This document shows positions 54,602 through 63,597 of a stretch of 64,000 bases of DNA, one piece after another. The notes under the pieces are model-generated. The model was not told the DNA's origin. It saw only the letters and a program-made list of their open reading frames with translations, and did no database searches. This DNA is from Mucilaginibacter mali. GTDB taxonomy: Bacteria > Bacteroidota > Bacteroidia > Sphingobacteriales > Sphingobacteriaceae. Each line of letters opens with the position of its first letter. Within the stretch, counting starts at the first letter, position 1. The position numbers and the translations under genes were made by a program. The stretch spans positions 372,001-436,000 of the forward strand of contig NZ_CP054139.1 of NCBI RefSeq assembly GCF_013283875.1, in the 5' to 3' direction.

Positions 54602-57600
54602 TTATAGGGTAATACTTAAGCCAAGGGAATATACTTTACCCAATGGATACGATTCGCCCGCGCGGGCTATCGAGCTTGAACTGGTAGACACATTCATCGG
54701 GGTTGAGTAATCTATACCCGAACCAGCTGTTTCCGGATCGATATATTTGGTTAAATGACCGAAGCTCCAGGTAAACAGGTTCTCGCCGCTAACGTAGAAG
54801 CGTAGCTTTTGTATACCAACCTTCTGAGTGAGTTTTACCGGCAGGGTATAACCCAGGGTTAGGTTTTTTACCCTCAGGTAGCCCACATTGGTCAGGTAGT
54901 AATCATTGATCTCGCCCAGCGAACGTAATGCGCCTAACGACGCGTAACCACGCACCGCCTGCGGATAAGTGTTAGTCGGGGTTTCCGGTGTCCATGCGTT
55001 CTGGATCAGATCTTTACGGATGAACGACAGGTAAGGCCTTTCATACGGGCCCCAGTAAATATCGCCGGTAGGGTACCAGTCCTGGTGCATAACGCCGGTA
55101 CCGGCTACCATCAGGTCGAAGTTTTTCCAATCGGCAGCAAAATTAAAACCGAAGGGGAATTTAGGCATGGTGTTGCCTATTTTAACCAAATCGCCATGGT
55201 CGGCAAGGGTGTTTTTACCTTTATTGATAGCACCGTCGCCGTTTACATCCACATATTTAATATCGCCGGCGTGCAGCCCCTTCCATTGGGCGTTTTGTAC
55301 AATATTGATCTCGTAGTTGTAAACCTGACCTAAGGATGTCGCCGGATTAACGAATTTAGCCTGGTATGCCGCAGCTTCGGCATCCGACTGGAACTGGCCA
55401 TCGATATGATAGCCATAGATATCGCCCAGCTTTTGCCCTTCGTAAAACGCGCTCATCAGGCCGCTGGCGTTAGGGTATTTGGTAATTACACCTGTAAAAT
55501 TGTAGAGGCTGATTGTTGATTTAAGGCGGAACGGCGAACCAGCTATATCAAAGCCGGCATTATAGCTCACCTGCAATTCAAAGCCCCTGTCGCGCAGGCT
55601 GGCGATATTTTCCCGCGGTTCAGGCGCGCCAAATACCGATGGCAGCGGCTGGCCGGGTACATACATGCCTGATACATTTTTCTCGTACCAATCGAACGAT
55701 ACATTGAATTTATCGTTAAACAAGCCCAGGTCGGCGCCTACGTCTATCGTTTTTGAATTTTCCCAGGTTACCACACTTGGCAATGGGGCAGGCGCGCCAA
55801 CATAATTAAAGCGTACCGCGTTTGAAGCCCAAATGGTTTGCCCGGTTGACAGGATCTGCGAGAAGGTATACAGATCGATATTCTGGTTGCCTAACTGACC
55901 GTACGAGCTGCGTAACTTTAACGAACTGATGGTCTTCTCCAGCGGTTTAAAGAAATCCTCGCGGCTAAGGTACCAACCCGCAGAAACCGATGGGAAGAAG
56001 CCATAGCGACTGGTTACCGGGAAGCGTGATGAACCATCGTAACGGCCATTCACCTCTAACAGATACTTGTTTTTATAATCGTAATTAAGCCTGCCGAAAT
56101 AACCACGGATAGCCCACAAGCTTCCCGAGCCGTTTGCCGCAATTAGGTTGGTGCCCAAATTAAGGCTCGACAAGTTGCTTACCAATAAGTTACCCTGCTG
56201 GGCGCTGATATTATCTGAACTAAAATCCTCCTGGTTATAACCTAAAAGCAGTTTAAAGTGATGGGTATCGTTAAACAGGTTTTTATTATAGGTGCCATAC
56301 ACGTTTAGCGCGTTGTAATAGTTACGGTTGCGCGCTTCGGTAAGGGTGTTTAAGCCTACGGTTTGCAAATTGGCCTTTAGCGTGGTTAAATAGGTGATAG
56401 GATTTTCCCGGGTGGTAACTGCCACATGGTTAACCGTGTTGGCGTAGTCAATATTCACCACCAGGTCTTTCACCGGGTGCAAGCGGGCGCTCAGCGTGTT
56501 TACAAACTGTTCTGAATAGGTTTTCTGGAAGCTGCTTTTATCACCCAATGCGGCAATTTCGCCATAGCCGTTATAATCGTAAGGTACGCCGTCTATGCTG
56601 CTGGGCATAAAGGGGAATAAAAAGTAATAAGTGTTGCCGTTGTAAATGCCGCTGCCATTGGTAACATAGCCGGCTTTAGAGCCGCCGTACTCGGTCATAT
56701 CGGCAGTGCTTACCTGGATGTTATCCGAAATATCGAGCCATTTGTTCGCTTTAAAGTTCAGGTTGCCCTTGATGTTGTATTTGATCAGGCTGGCATCTAC
56801 ACCGGCCTGTATGGTGCCGGTATTATAAGAGCGCCCCGATAAGTAGCCCTGCAATTTATCGTTACCGCCCGAAATGGAAAGGTTATGCGTTTGCGATGGC
56901 GCCCATTTGCGGAAAAGCAGATCGTACCAGTTGGTTTTGCCAAAAAACTTATAGGTTCCATCGGCCTGTTTTTCATTAAAGGGGGCCAGGGTTCCATCGG
57001 CTACCTGGCGCTCCTTCGCATAATCGGCATCGGTATAGTTGGTGTAGGTAGTACCGTTGTAGCCCGAGAGGAACGCGTCGACTATTTTCCCGTATTCGTA
57101 CGGGTCACTAATGTAATCGGTACGTACAATTGGGGTGGTGCGGCCAATATTGTTGGTATAATTAACTACTGTATTGCCCGCCTTACCTTTTTTAGTGGTG
57201 ATCAATATCACGCCGAACGAGCCGCGGGCGCCATAGATAGCGGCCGAGGCGGCATCCTTTAACACCGACACTGTTTCTACATCTAACGGATTAACGCGAT
57301 CGATATCGCCCTGTATACCATCTATCAGTATCAGCGGCGAGCCGCCATTAACCGAGTTAAACCCACGGATGTTGATATCGGGTTTATCGCCGGGGTTGCC
57401 GGTATTAGCCTGGATGTTTAAGCCGGGTAGCAAACCCTGCAACGAGTTGGCAATGTTTGGAGTTGCGTGATAACCAATATCCGTGCTTGATATTTGAGAC
57501 ACGGCCCCGGTAAGGTTTTCCTTTTTTTGCGTACCGTAGCCTACCACAACCACCTCGTTCATAGCTTTTACATCCTCCTCTAAAACTACATTGGCAATGC

Positions 57601-58186
57601 CGGGATCATTAGCTGGTATTTGTTTGGTTACGTAACCGGTGTATGAAAATATCAGGATCTCATCGCTGTTGATATCTTTTATCTCAAACATGCCGTTAAC
57701 ATCAGCGACTACGGCTTTATTAGCCTTCTTTGCGCTTACGGTGGCGCCAATCAGCGGTACGCCCTTGTTGTCGGTGATCTTACCCTTTACAGTGATCGGT
57801 ACGGGCGGTGCCTCGGCAATTGCTGTTGGCAGATTTTTTTGTTGTAGCAGGATGGTCTTGTCGGCAATTTTATAGCTTAAAGGGAGATTCTTAAGGCATT
57901 CGGCCAAAACATCTTCTATAGAGGCATCGCTGATGTGGACGTTTACCTTTTGTTTCACATCCTTCGAATCGTAAAAGAATACGTACCCCGATTGATGCTC
58001 GATGTCCTGGATCACCCTTTTTAAAGATACGTTGTTCTCGTTAAGCGTTATCCGCTGCCCGAAGCTTTTTGCACTGACCTGCACCAATGTGATGAGCAGC
58101 AAAAGCGTAGTTAATTTCATCACCATCAATAATTTAGGAGGGAGCCATACCTTGGGCATGGCTTTAGTAAAAACATAAAATTTCAT
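54602..58186 (-). CDS. SusC-type TonB-dependent receptor with STN domain, locus B
   Basis: 1194 aa. The long start (MKFYVFTKAMPKVWLPPK, then hydrophobic MKLTTLLLLITLVQVSA) precedes an STN domain (about 45-115, ITLNENNVSLKRVIQDIE; ISDASIEDVLAECL), which relays signal to a FecR anti-sigma. Carboxypeptidase-like domain (about 130-205), NEVVVVGYGTQKKE, plug and barrel follow, ending YSLGLSITL. The trio sigma-FecR-SusC(STN) is the standard cell-surface signalling layout. Confidence 0.93.
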   Translation of the reverse strand: MKFYVFTKAMPKVWLPPKLLMVMKLTTLLLLITLVQVSAKSFGQRITLNENNVSLKRVIQDIEHQSGYVFFYDSKDVKQKVNVHISDASIEDVLAECLKNLPLSYKIADKTILLQQKNLPTAIAEAPPVPITVKGKITDNKGVPLIGATVSAKKANKAVVADVNGMFEIKDINSDEILIFSYTGYVTKQIPANDPGIANVVLEEDVKAMNEVVVVGYGTQKKENLTGAVSQISSTDIGYHATPNIANSLQGLLPGLNIQANTGNPGDKPDINIRGFNSVNGGSPLILIDGIQGDIDRVNPLDVETVSVLKDAASAAIYGARGSFGVILITTKKGKAGNTVVNYTNNIGRTTPIVRTDYISDPYEYGKIVDAFLSGYNGTTYTNYTDADYAKERQVADGTLAPFNEKQADGTYKFFGKTNWYDLLFRKWAPSQTHNLSISGGNDKLQGYLSGRSYNTGTIQAGVDASLIKYNIKGNLNFKANKWLDISDNIQVSTADMTEYGGSKAGYVTNGSGIYNGNTYYFLFPFMPSSIDGVPYDYNGYGEIAALGDKSSFQKTYSEQFVNTLSARLHPVKDLVVNIDYANTVNHVAVTTRENPITYLTTLKANLQTVGLNTLTEARNRNYYNALNVYGTYNKNLFNDTHHFKLLLGYNQEDFSSDNISAQQGNLLVSNLSSLNLGTNLIAANGSGSLWAIRGYFGRLNYDYKNKYLLEVNGRYDGSSRFPVTSRYGFFPSVSAGWYLSREDFFKPLEKTISSLKLRSSYGQLGNQNIDLYTFSQILSTGQTIWASNAVRFNYVGAPAPLPSVVTWENSKTIDVGADLGLFNDKFNVSFDWYEKNVSGMYVPGQPLPSVFGAPEPRENIASLRDRGFELQVSYNAGFDIAGSPFRLKSTISLYNFTGVITKYPNASGLMSAFYEGQKLGDIYGYHIDGQFQSDAEAAAYQAKFVNPATSLGQVYNYEINIVQNAQWKGLHAGDIKYVDVNGDGAINKGKNTLADHGDLVKIGNTMPKFPFGFNFAADWKNFDLMVAGTGVMHQDWYPTGDIYWGPYERPYLSFIRKDLIQNAWTPETPTNTYPQAVRGYASLGALRSLGEINDYYLTNVGYLRVKNLTLGYTLPVKLTQKVGIQKLRFYVSGENLFTWSFGHLTKYIDPETAGSGIDYSTPMNVSTSSSSIARAGESYPLGKVYSLGLSITL

Positions 58187-58394
58187 TACTTTTGTAAAGT
58201 TTGGGTTAATGACCAGAAATAGTTCGCCAATTATTTATCCCGGTTGCTATCGGGAAGGGGTTGGCCCAAATATTACCGTAGATGTGCTTCGACTCACTTC
58301 TGCGGTTTTTTTTTGAGCACCCCGGGTGCGCCTGGCGCCTTAGATGTAAATGTGTTTCATGTTGGTGTTTGTTTAATTTTTATTGGTTGTTGGG
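58187..58394. other. Leader region between fecR and susC, locus B
   Basis: 208 bp without a frame of interest. A GC-rich palindromic stretch GCACCCCGGGTGC (58317-58329) and an 8-T run lie in it. It should hold the sigma-dependent promoter of susC, but I see no reliable match. Confidence 0.35.
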
Positions 58395-59612
58395 CTAAGG
58401 CATTACGATGATCTTGCGACCTTCCAGCCTGAAATGGATCTGTTTATAACTTAAAATATCTGATACTTTTAAAGCGCTGGCGTTACGGTATATTTTACCC
58501 GAAAACTGGCGCGGCGGTATTTTACCCTCGTAACTTACATCCACATCATACCAGCGCGATAGCTGGCGCATTACCATTTCTGTGCTGGCTTCGTTAAATT
58601 TAAACAAGCCCTGGTGCCAGGCAATTGCCTCTTCCATATCGGCACCGGCATCTATGGTGATGTTTTGGTCAGCCTTGATAACGGCTTGCTGCCCCGGCTT
58701 CAGTACCAAATTACCGGTGCTGTTTGATACCCTGATGCTGCCTTCCAGCAGGGTGGTTTTTATAGCCGGTTCATCGGCATAAGCATTAATGTTAAAATGT
58801 GTACCTAAGTCTTCAATAGTTTGCCCGGCCACCTTTACGCGGAATGGTTTAGCAGCATTATGCACCACTTCAAAATAAGCCTCGCCGGTAATTTCCACCT
58901 GTCTGTCCGGCCCGTTAAAGGCGGATGGATAGGTGATGGATGAGGCCGCGTTGAGCCATACCCGGGTACCATCGGCCAATGTCAGATCGTACTTGCCGCC
59001 GCGAGGGGTTTTTAAGGTGTTGTAGGCAAGTTCGGTAGCGGCCTTGTTTTGTTTGTCGGATTGATAAACTACCTTACCATCGGCGGTTTTATTGATCAAC
59101 ATGTTGGCCTCTTTTGCCAGGCGGCCGTTTTTGGCGTTGGTAAGATTGATCTGCTGTCCGTTGGCCAATATTAAAACAGCTTTGTTGCCGCCCGGGGCAA
59201 TATCATGTTGCGGCAAACGCTTTGCTACCAGGTTTGGTTTGCTATTTGGTTGTTGTTGATGGGTAATGAAATACGCTGTTACACTCAGGATAAGCAACAG
59301 CGATGCGGCTACAGCAATACGCGGCCAAAGACGTTGTTTCTTGTGATTGGGTATGTTGATATGGCGAATTTCAGCCGGTTTGTTGTTTTTGCCGATCTGC
59401 TGCCTGATGTTTTCAAAAGCTTCGGCCGTTAAGGTGTACAGGTGTTCATCGTTCAGATCGGGTTCAGGGCTTTCTAATTCCTGTTCAATAAGCAGGCGCA
59501 AATAAGCCTCGTTATCCGTATTAAAATACCCGATCAGCGTTTCTACCTCGCCCGCAGTGCAGCGGTTTTCAAGGTATCGGCTAAAAATTTCTTTGAGTTG
59601 ATGATTTTCCAA
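58395..59612 (-). CDS. FecR-family anti-sigma factor, locus B
   Basis: 405 aa. Cytoplasmic N-terminal part (about 1-85; IFSRYLENRCTAGEVETLIG), one membrane helix (about 96-114, IAVAASLLLILSVTAYFI), FecR domain (LADGTRVWLNAASSITYPS; GEAYFEVVHN; LGTHFNINAY) and a C-terminal DUF4974 domain. It should hold the ECF sigma factor inactive until the SusC STN domain reports its ligand. The start is TTG at 59612 (MENHQLKEIF); no in-frame ATG is seen upstream. Confidence 0.9.
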   Translation of the reverse strand: MENHQLKEIFSRYLENRCTAGEVETLIGYFNTDNEAYLRLLIEQELESPEPDLNDEHLYTLTAEAFENIRQQIGKNNKPAEIRHINIPNHKKQRLWPRIAVAASLLLILSVTAYFITHQQQPNSKPNLVAKRLPQHDIAPGGNKAVLILANGQQINLTNAKNGRLAKEANMLINKTADGKVVYQSDKQNKAATELAYNTLKTPRGGKYDLTLADGTRVWLNAASSITYPSAFNGPDRQVEITGEAYFEVVHNAAKPFRVKVAGQTIEDLGTHFNINAYADEPAIKTTLLEGSIRVSNSTGNLVLKPGQQAVIKADQNITIDAGADMEEAIAWHQGLFKFNEASTEMVMRQLSRWYDVDVSYEGKIPPRQFSGKIYRNASALKVSDILSYKQIHFRLEGRKIIVMP

Positions 59613-59678
59613 ACAGATGCTTTTTAACGCTATTACGCACGAGGCGCAAGCGACATATGCTCTGCCGGAAAATATTTT

Positions 59679-60293
59679 TTACGATTTGAAAATATGCGGC
59701 ACGCTGGCCATCATCAGGGTAAGCAGGGCCAGATCGGTTGTGTTAAAATATTTCTTTACGGCCCGGCCGGCTTTCACCATATGGTCGTTCACAGTCCCGG
59801 CGGATATACCCAGCAAAGCGCCAACCTCTTCGTAGCTCTTGCCTTCGATTTTGCAAAGTATAAATATCTTTTGGCGCTGGGGTGGAAGCGCGTTGATGGC
59901 TTGTTTCAGGATAGATTCCCCATCTTTCAGGTTGATCGTATCCTCGGTATCATAACACACTTCGGTTGATACCGAGACCAGGTGCTCCAGTAATTTCCTA
60001 TCGTAAGCAGCGCGCCTGAACAGGTCGGTAATTTTGTTTTCGGCAATGCGAAATAAGAACGGGCGCAGTGATTGTTCAGCATCAAGGGTTTCGCGTTTCT
60101 CCCAAAGCTTTAAAAAAATATCCTGCAGCAACTCAACCGCTACATCTTCATCTTTAACAAAGCGAAGTAGTTTTTTTAATACCCGGATGCTGTATAAGCG
60201 GTATAGCTTTTCAAAAGCCCGCTCATCGCCCTCTTTTAAAAGGCAAATCAGGTCCTTTTCCTGCTGTAACGCTTCCGGGCTTTGAGAATACAT
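59679..60293 (-). CDS. ECF RNA polymerase sigma factor, locus B
   Basis: 204-aa sigma-70 family member of the Bacteroidetes ECF group. Region 2 (AFEKLYRLYSIRVLKKLLR; VELLQDIFLKLWEKRETL; PFLFRIAENKITDLFR) and region 4 (LPPQRQKIFILCKIEGKSY; EVGALLGISAGTVNDHM) are clear; a short hydrophobic tail ends it. Paired with the FecR gene 66 bp downstream. Confidence 0.93.
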   Translation of the reverse strand: MYSQSPEALQQEKDLICLLKEGDERAFEKLYRLYSIRVLKKLLRFVKDEDVAVELLQDIFLKLWEKRETLDAEQSLRPFLFRIAENKITDLFRRAAYDRKLLEHLVSVSTEVCYDTEDTINLKDGESILKQAINALPPQRQKIFILCKIEGKSYEEVGALLGISAGTVNDHMVKAGRAVKKYFNTTDLALLTLMMASVPHIFKS

Positions 60294-60429
60294 ACAAGGG
60301 TGTACTTAAGAGTTTAGCGCTCAATAATAAACAATCCGCACATAAAGCTAAGTACAATTCATCAATCTTAATATAGAGTAAACAATTATTTAATTTGAAG
60401 ATGAAAGACGCGCCCGATACAGGTGTTCA

Positions 60430-62397
60430 TTATTTTTTGTTTACACCCTTCACTTTTAACAGTACACAACCATGTGCCGGTACTTCTACCGTATAGCTTC
60501 CTTTTAAGGTGCCGAGGTTTTTGTGCAACCACAGATCCCGTACGCTTTGCGCCCCCTTTATACCAATATCAGACCATTTAACAGTGATCTTTTGCGGTTC
60601 GTTATCCAGGTTAACCAACCCCACAGCCTTAGTGCCATCAAACAACGGCCTTGCCCAAACCTCCCGGTTGCCATCCTTTACCAGGCGGCTGGCTGGTTTG
60701 CCCAAAGGGTCCTGGTTAATGTCGATAGTTTCGTCGTTAGCCAGCAGATCCAGCGTAAACTGATCCATTTTGGTCATATCGCAGCCAATCAGTATCGGTG
60801 CGGCCAAAAGGCTCCACATGGAGATATGCAGTAACTGTTCGTTAGGTTTTAAATGGGTAGGATGCGTTTTGCCAAAACCAACTACACCTACCATCAGCAT
60901 ATCCGGGTCATTCCAATGGCCCGGCCCGGCATACACCTCGTGCCCGGCCTGGCTTTCAATAATTGATTTTAAACTGCTCCAGTTATCCAAAATATCGCCG
61001 GTTGTGCGCCAGCAACTACCACCTACCGACGGATCGGCGCCCCATTTCCAAACATCGCCCATACCGTATTGGCATAAAGAGTACAAAATATCGCGGTTAA
61101 CCTTATTTAATGCCGCGCCCATCACCTGGTAGGGTTTCATATAAGCAGCCAACGAACGGTCGTCCTTAGCGATAGTCCCGTAGCTGCACCAATCGTATTT
61201 TAAATAATCAACTCCCCAGGCTGCATAGCTTGCCGCATCCTGCTCCTCGTGCTCGTAACTGGCAGTATAACCGGCGCAGGTTTTAGGCCCCGGCGATGAA
61301 TAGATACCGAAGCGTAAGCCTTTTTGATGGATATAGCCTGACAGCGCAGCCATGTCGGGGAATTTTTTGTTGGTTTGAATATTGCCTTTTTCGTCCCGGC
61401 CTGCTTCCCAGGTATCATCTATATTAATATAGGAGTAGCCATGCGCGGCAAGGCCCGAGGAGATCAACTCATCGGCAGCGGCCTTCACTTTATCCTGGTC
61501 GACGGCTGCAGCCCATACATTCCACGAGTTCCAGCCCATGGGCGGTGTTAATGCCAGCTTATGCTCGCCGCCTACTATCGTTAAATTGCGTTTTGCTATC
61601 CCTTTTGGCCCTCGCACACTCAGCATTACCTGGTTTGTACCGGCAGATTGTAAAGCGCCGGAGATGACGCCGGTGGATGGGTCCAATTTAAGCCCTGCCG
61701 GCAGATCTTTAGCGCTGTATATAAATGGCCCTTTGCCTGTTGCAGGTACCAGGAAAAGGAAATCGTGGCCCGGCGTAGCGCCAACAATTCGCGCACCATG
61801 AATTTGAGGCACATCGCTTTCGCGTTGATGTACATATCGCGGCGGGGCAACCGGCTTAACAATGATCCCGGGTTTTTGCTGTGTGCCAGGCACAAGATCT
61901 AATTTAGCATCGGCCCAGTCGCCGTGGTCGTTATTAATGCCGTCGCCTGCATCGTCTAATTGCAGTGTTAACTTTTTTGCGCCGGTAACATCTACTGAAA
62001 TTACCTGCGGCGCGTCGCCTTTTCTTAAAGCCGGGGTTTTAACCAACTCTTTGCCATCGGCAATTACACTAAAAACAACCGAGCCTTCTTTAGTAGCTTC
62101 ATCATCCACACCCACTGTTGCCGAAAAGCGGGTAGCGGCGCCATGCAGGGTAATTACAATGGTACTTGCCGCGTGCGTACCTACGCCATGGGTGTATACC
62201 ACATTAGCCAGGGTGATGGGATGCCCACCAACCGATCTCCCGGCCCGGATCTGCCCCCAACCTTGCTCTACCTCGGTAAGGTTCATGGCATCTATCCATT
62301 GTACATTTGAAGCCGGGGCCGATTGTTGCGCCTGCACTGATAAACCCAAAACGCATAGGGCCATTAAAGTTAGGCCGGGCAATAAAATATTTTTCAT
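60430..62397 (-). CDS. GH27 alpha-galactosidase with NPCBM domain, secreted
   Basis: 655 aa. Signal peptide about 1-23 (SVQAQ). NPCBM carbohydrate-binding domain (about 30-165; GWGQIRAGRSVGG; THGVGTHAAS), an Ig-like linker (about 215-285), the GH27 barrel and a C-terminal beta domain. PPMGWNSWNVWA opens the barrel; the nucleophile is the Asp in YLKYDWCSYG (about 401), and the acid/base the second Asp of GHWNDPDMLM (about 497). Cleaves terminal alpha-galactose. It sits beside the sigma gene, transcribed the same way, and is probably part of locus B. Confidence 0.9.
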   Translation of the reverse strand: MKNILLPGLTLMALCVLGLSVQAQQSAPASNVQWIDAMNLTEVEQGWGQIRAGRSVGGHPITLANVVYTHGVGTHAASTIVITLHGAATRFSATVGVDDEATKEGSVVFSVIADGKELVKTPALRKGDAPQVISVDVTGAKKLTLQLDDAGDGINNDHGDWADAKLDLVPGTQQKPGIIVKPVAPPRYVHQRESDVPQIHGARIVGATPGHDFLFLVPATGKGPFIYSAKDLPAGLKLDPSTGVISGALQSAGTNQVMLSVRGPKGIAKRNLTIVGGEHKLALTPPMGWNSWNVWAAAVDQDKVKAAADELISSGLAAHGYSYINIDDTWEAGRDEKGNIQTNKKFPDMAALSGYIHQKGLRFGIYSSPGPKTCAGYTASYEHEEQDAASYAAWGVDYLKYDWCSYGTIAKDDRSLAAYMKPYQVMGAALNKVNRDILYSLCQYGMGDVWKWGADPSVGGSCWRTTGDILDNWSSLKSIIESQAGHEVYAGPGHWNDPDMLMVGVVGFGKTHPTHLKPNEQLLHISMWSLLAAPILIGCDMTKMDQFTLDLLANDETIDINQDPLGKPASRLVKDGNREVWARPLFDGTKAVGLVNLDNEPQKITVKWSDIGIKGAQSVRDLWLHKNLGTLKGSYTVEVPAHGCVLLKVKGVNKK

Positions 62398-62486
62398 GTT
62401 GAAAAAAAGGTTGATGATTGTGGTATTGAAGATACTACATTTTATTTTTAATAAAACTCTATCCTAAAGCTAACAACGGTTTAGCA

Positions 62487-63407
62487 TTAATTCATTGCCC
62501 CGCGTTTCACCAAATAGGCTTTTAGTATCTGGTTGTAGCCATCGTGAATATTAGCGTCTATCAGGTCGATATGATATTGGGCACACTTTAGTTCCAGTTG
62601 GCGGCGGTAGTCATCAAGCGCGGCTTTGTAAGTTTCGCGGATGCGGCCGGGATGCACCTTCATTTCATCGCCGCTTTCCATATCAATAAAATGGTGCGGG
62701 CGATTGTCGAAATCAAAATCCAGTTCCTTCTTTTTGTCAACCACGTTAAAGATGATCACCTCGTGTTTTTTATACTTCAGGTGCTGGATGGCGGCAAACA
62801 TGGCCTGCATCTTGTCGGCATTCAGGCTGTTCTCCAGCATATCGCTAAAAATGATCACCATCGATCGCTGGTGCACATCCTCGGCTATATGATGCAATAC
62901 ATCGCTGATATTGGTTAGGGTATTTTCTTTTGGCTGATTGAAAGCCTTCTCCAGTTCGGCAAACAGGTAAAACAAATGTGTGGTGGTTGATTTGGCAGTG
63001 CTCAGCCAATCTACCTTGTCCGAAAACAGTCCAAGCCCAAAGGCGTCGCGCTGCTTTTTGAACAGGTACATCAGCGAAGCGATAGCATAAACAGAGAACT
63101 GCAGCTTGCTCATCCCTTTCTCCGGGAAATTCATGCTCGACGAGGTATCCAGCAGCAGGTAGCTGCGCAGGTTGGTCTCCTCTTCAAATTGCTTAACAAA
63201 CAGCTTATCGGTACGTGCAAATAATTTCCAGTCGATGTTTTTTACCGATTCGCCATTGTTGTACAGGCGGTGCTCGGCAAACTCCACCGAGAAACCGTGG
63301 AAGGGGCTTTGGTGCAAGCCGGTGATAAAACCCTCTACTACTTGCCGCGCCAGCAACTCCAGGTTAGCCAGGTGCCTTATCTGCTGATCGTTATTTAATT
63401 CTGCCAT
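62487..63407 (-). CDS. DUF58 / von Willebrand A-like protein
   Basis: 306 aa, cytoplasmic. N-terminal DUF58 region (FHGFSVEFAEHRLYNNGES, VKNIDWKLFART) and a vWA-like fold with a MIDAS-type DTSSSM (about 97-102). In this family DUF58 proteins pair with MoxR AAA+ ATPases and Bat proteins; those genes are expected further to the left or right but are not in the window. Role in envelope stress or enzyme assembly is unproven. Confidence 0.85.
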   Translation of the reverse strand: MAELNNDQQIRHLANLELLARQVVEGFITGLHQSPFHGFSVEFAEHRLYNNGESVKNIDWKLFARTDKLFVKQFEEETNLRSYLLLDTSSSMNFPEKGMSKLQFSVYAIASLMYLFKKQRDAFGLGLFSDKVDWLSTAKSTTTHLFYLFAELEKAFNQPKENTLTNISDVLHHIAEDVHQRSMVIIFSDMLENSLNADKMQAMFAAIQHLKYKKHEVIIFNVVDKKKELDFDFDNRPHHFIDMESGDEMKVHPGRIRETYKAALDDYRRQLELKCAQYHIDLIDANIHDGYNQILKAYLVKRGAMN

Positions 63408-63479
63408 TAAGGCTAAGGTAGTGAATTTTTGAAGTGTTTTTTGTAAGAGTTTTGTGGTGATATTTTAACCACAGAGCCT

Positions 63480-63557
63480 GTCTGAACCAGAATTTTCAGA
63501 ATTTAAGAATGGACGGAATTCTGAAAATTCAATAATTCTGAAAATTCTGGTTCAGAC
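63480..63557. repeat. Perfect 24-bp palindromic repeat
   Basis: Arms 63480-63503 (starting GTCTGAACCAGAATTTTC) and 63534-63557 are exact complements. The loop holds another copy of the inner arm (GAATTCTGAAAATTC at 63516-63530). It lies between divergent genes. Confidence 0.85.
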
Positions 63558-63597
63558 AAAATTCAAACAAAAGCCCCACATCTTGCTTTTACCATAC

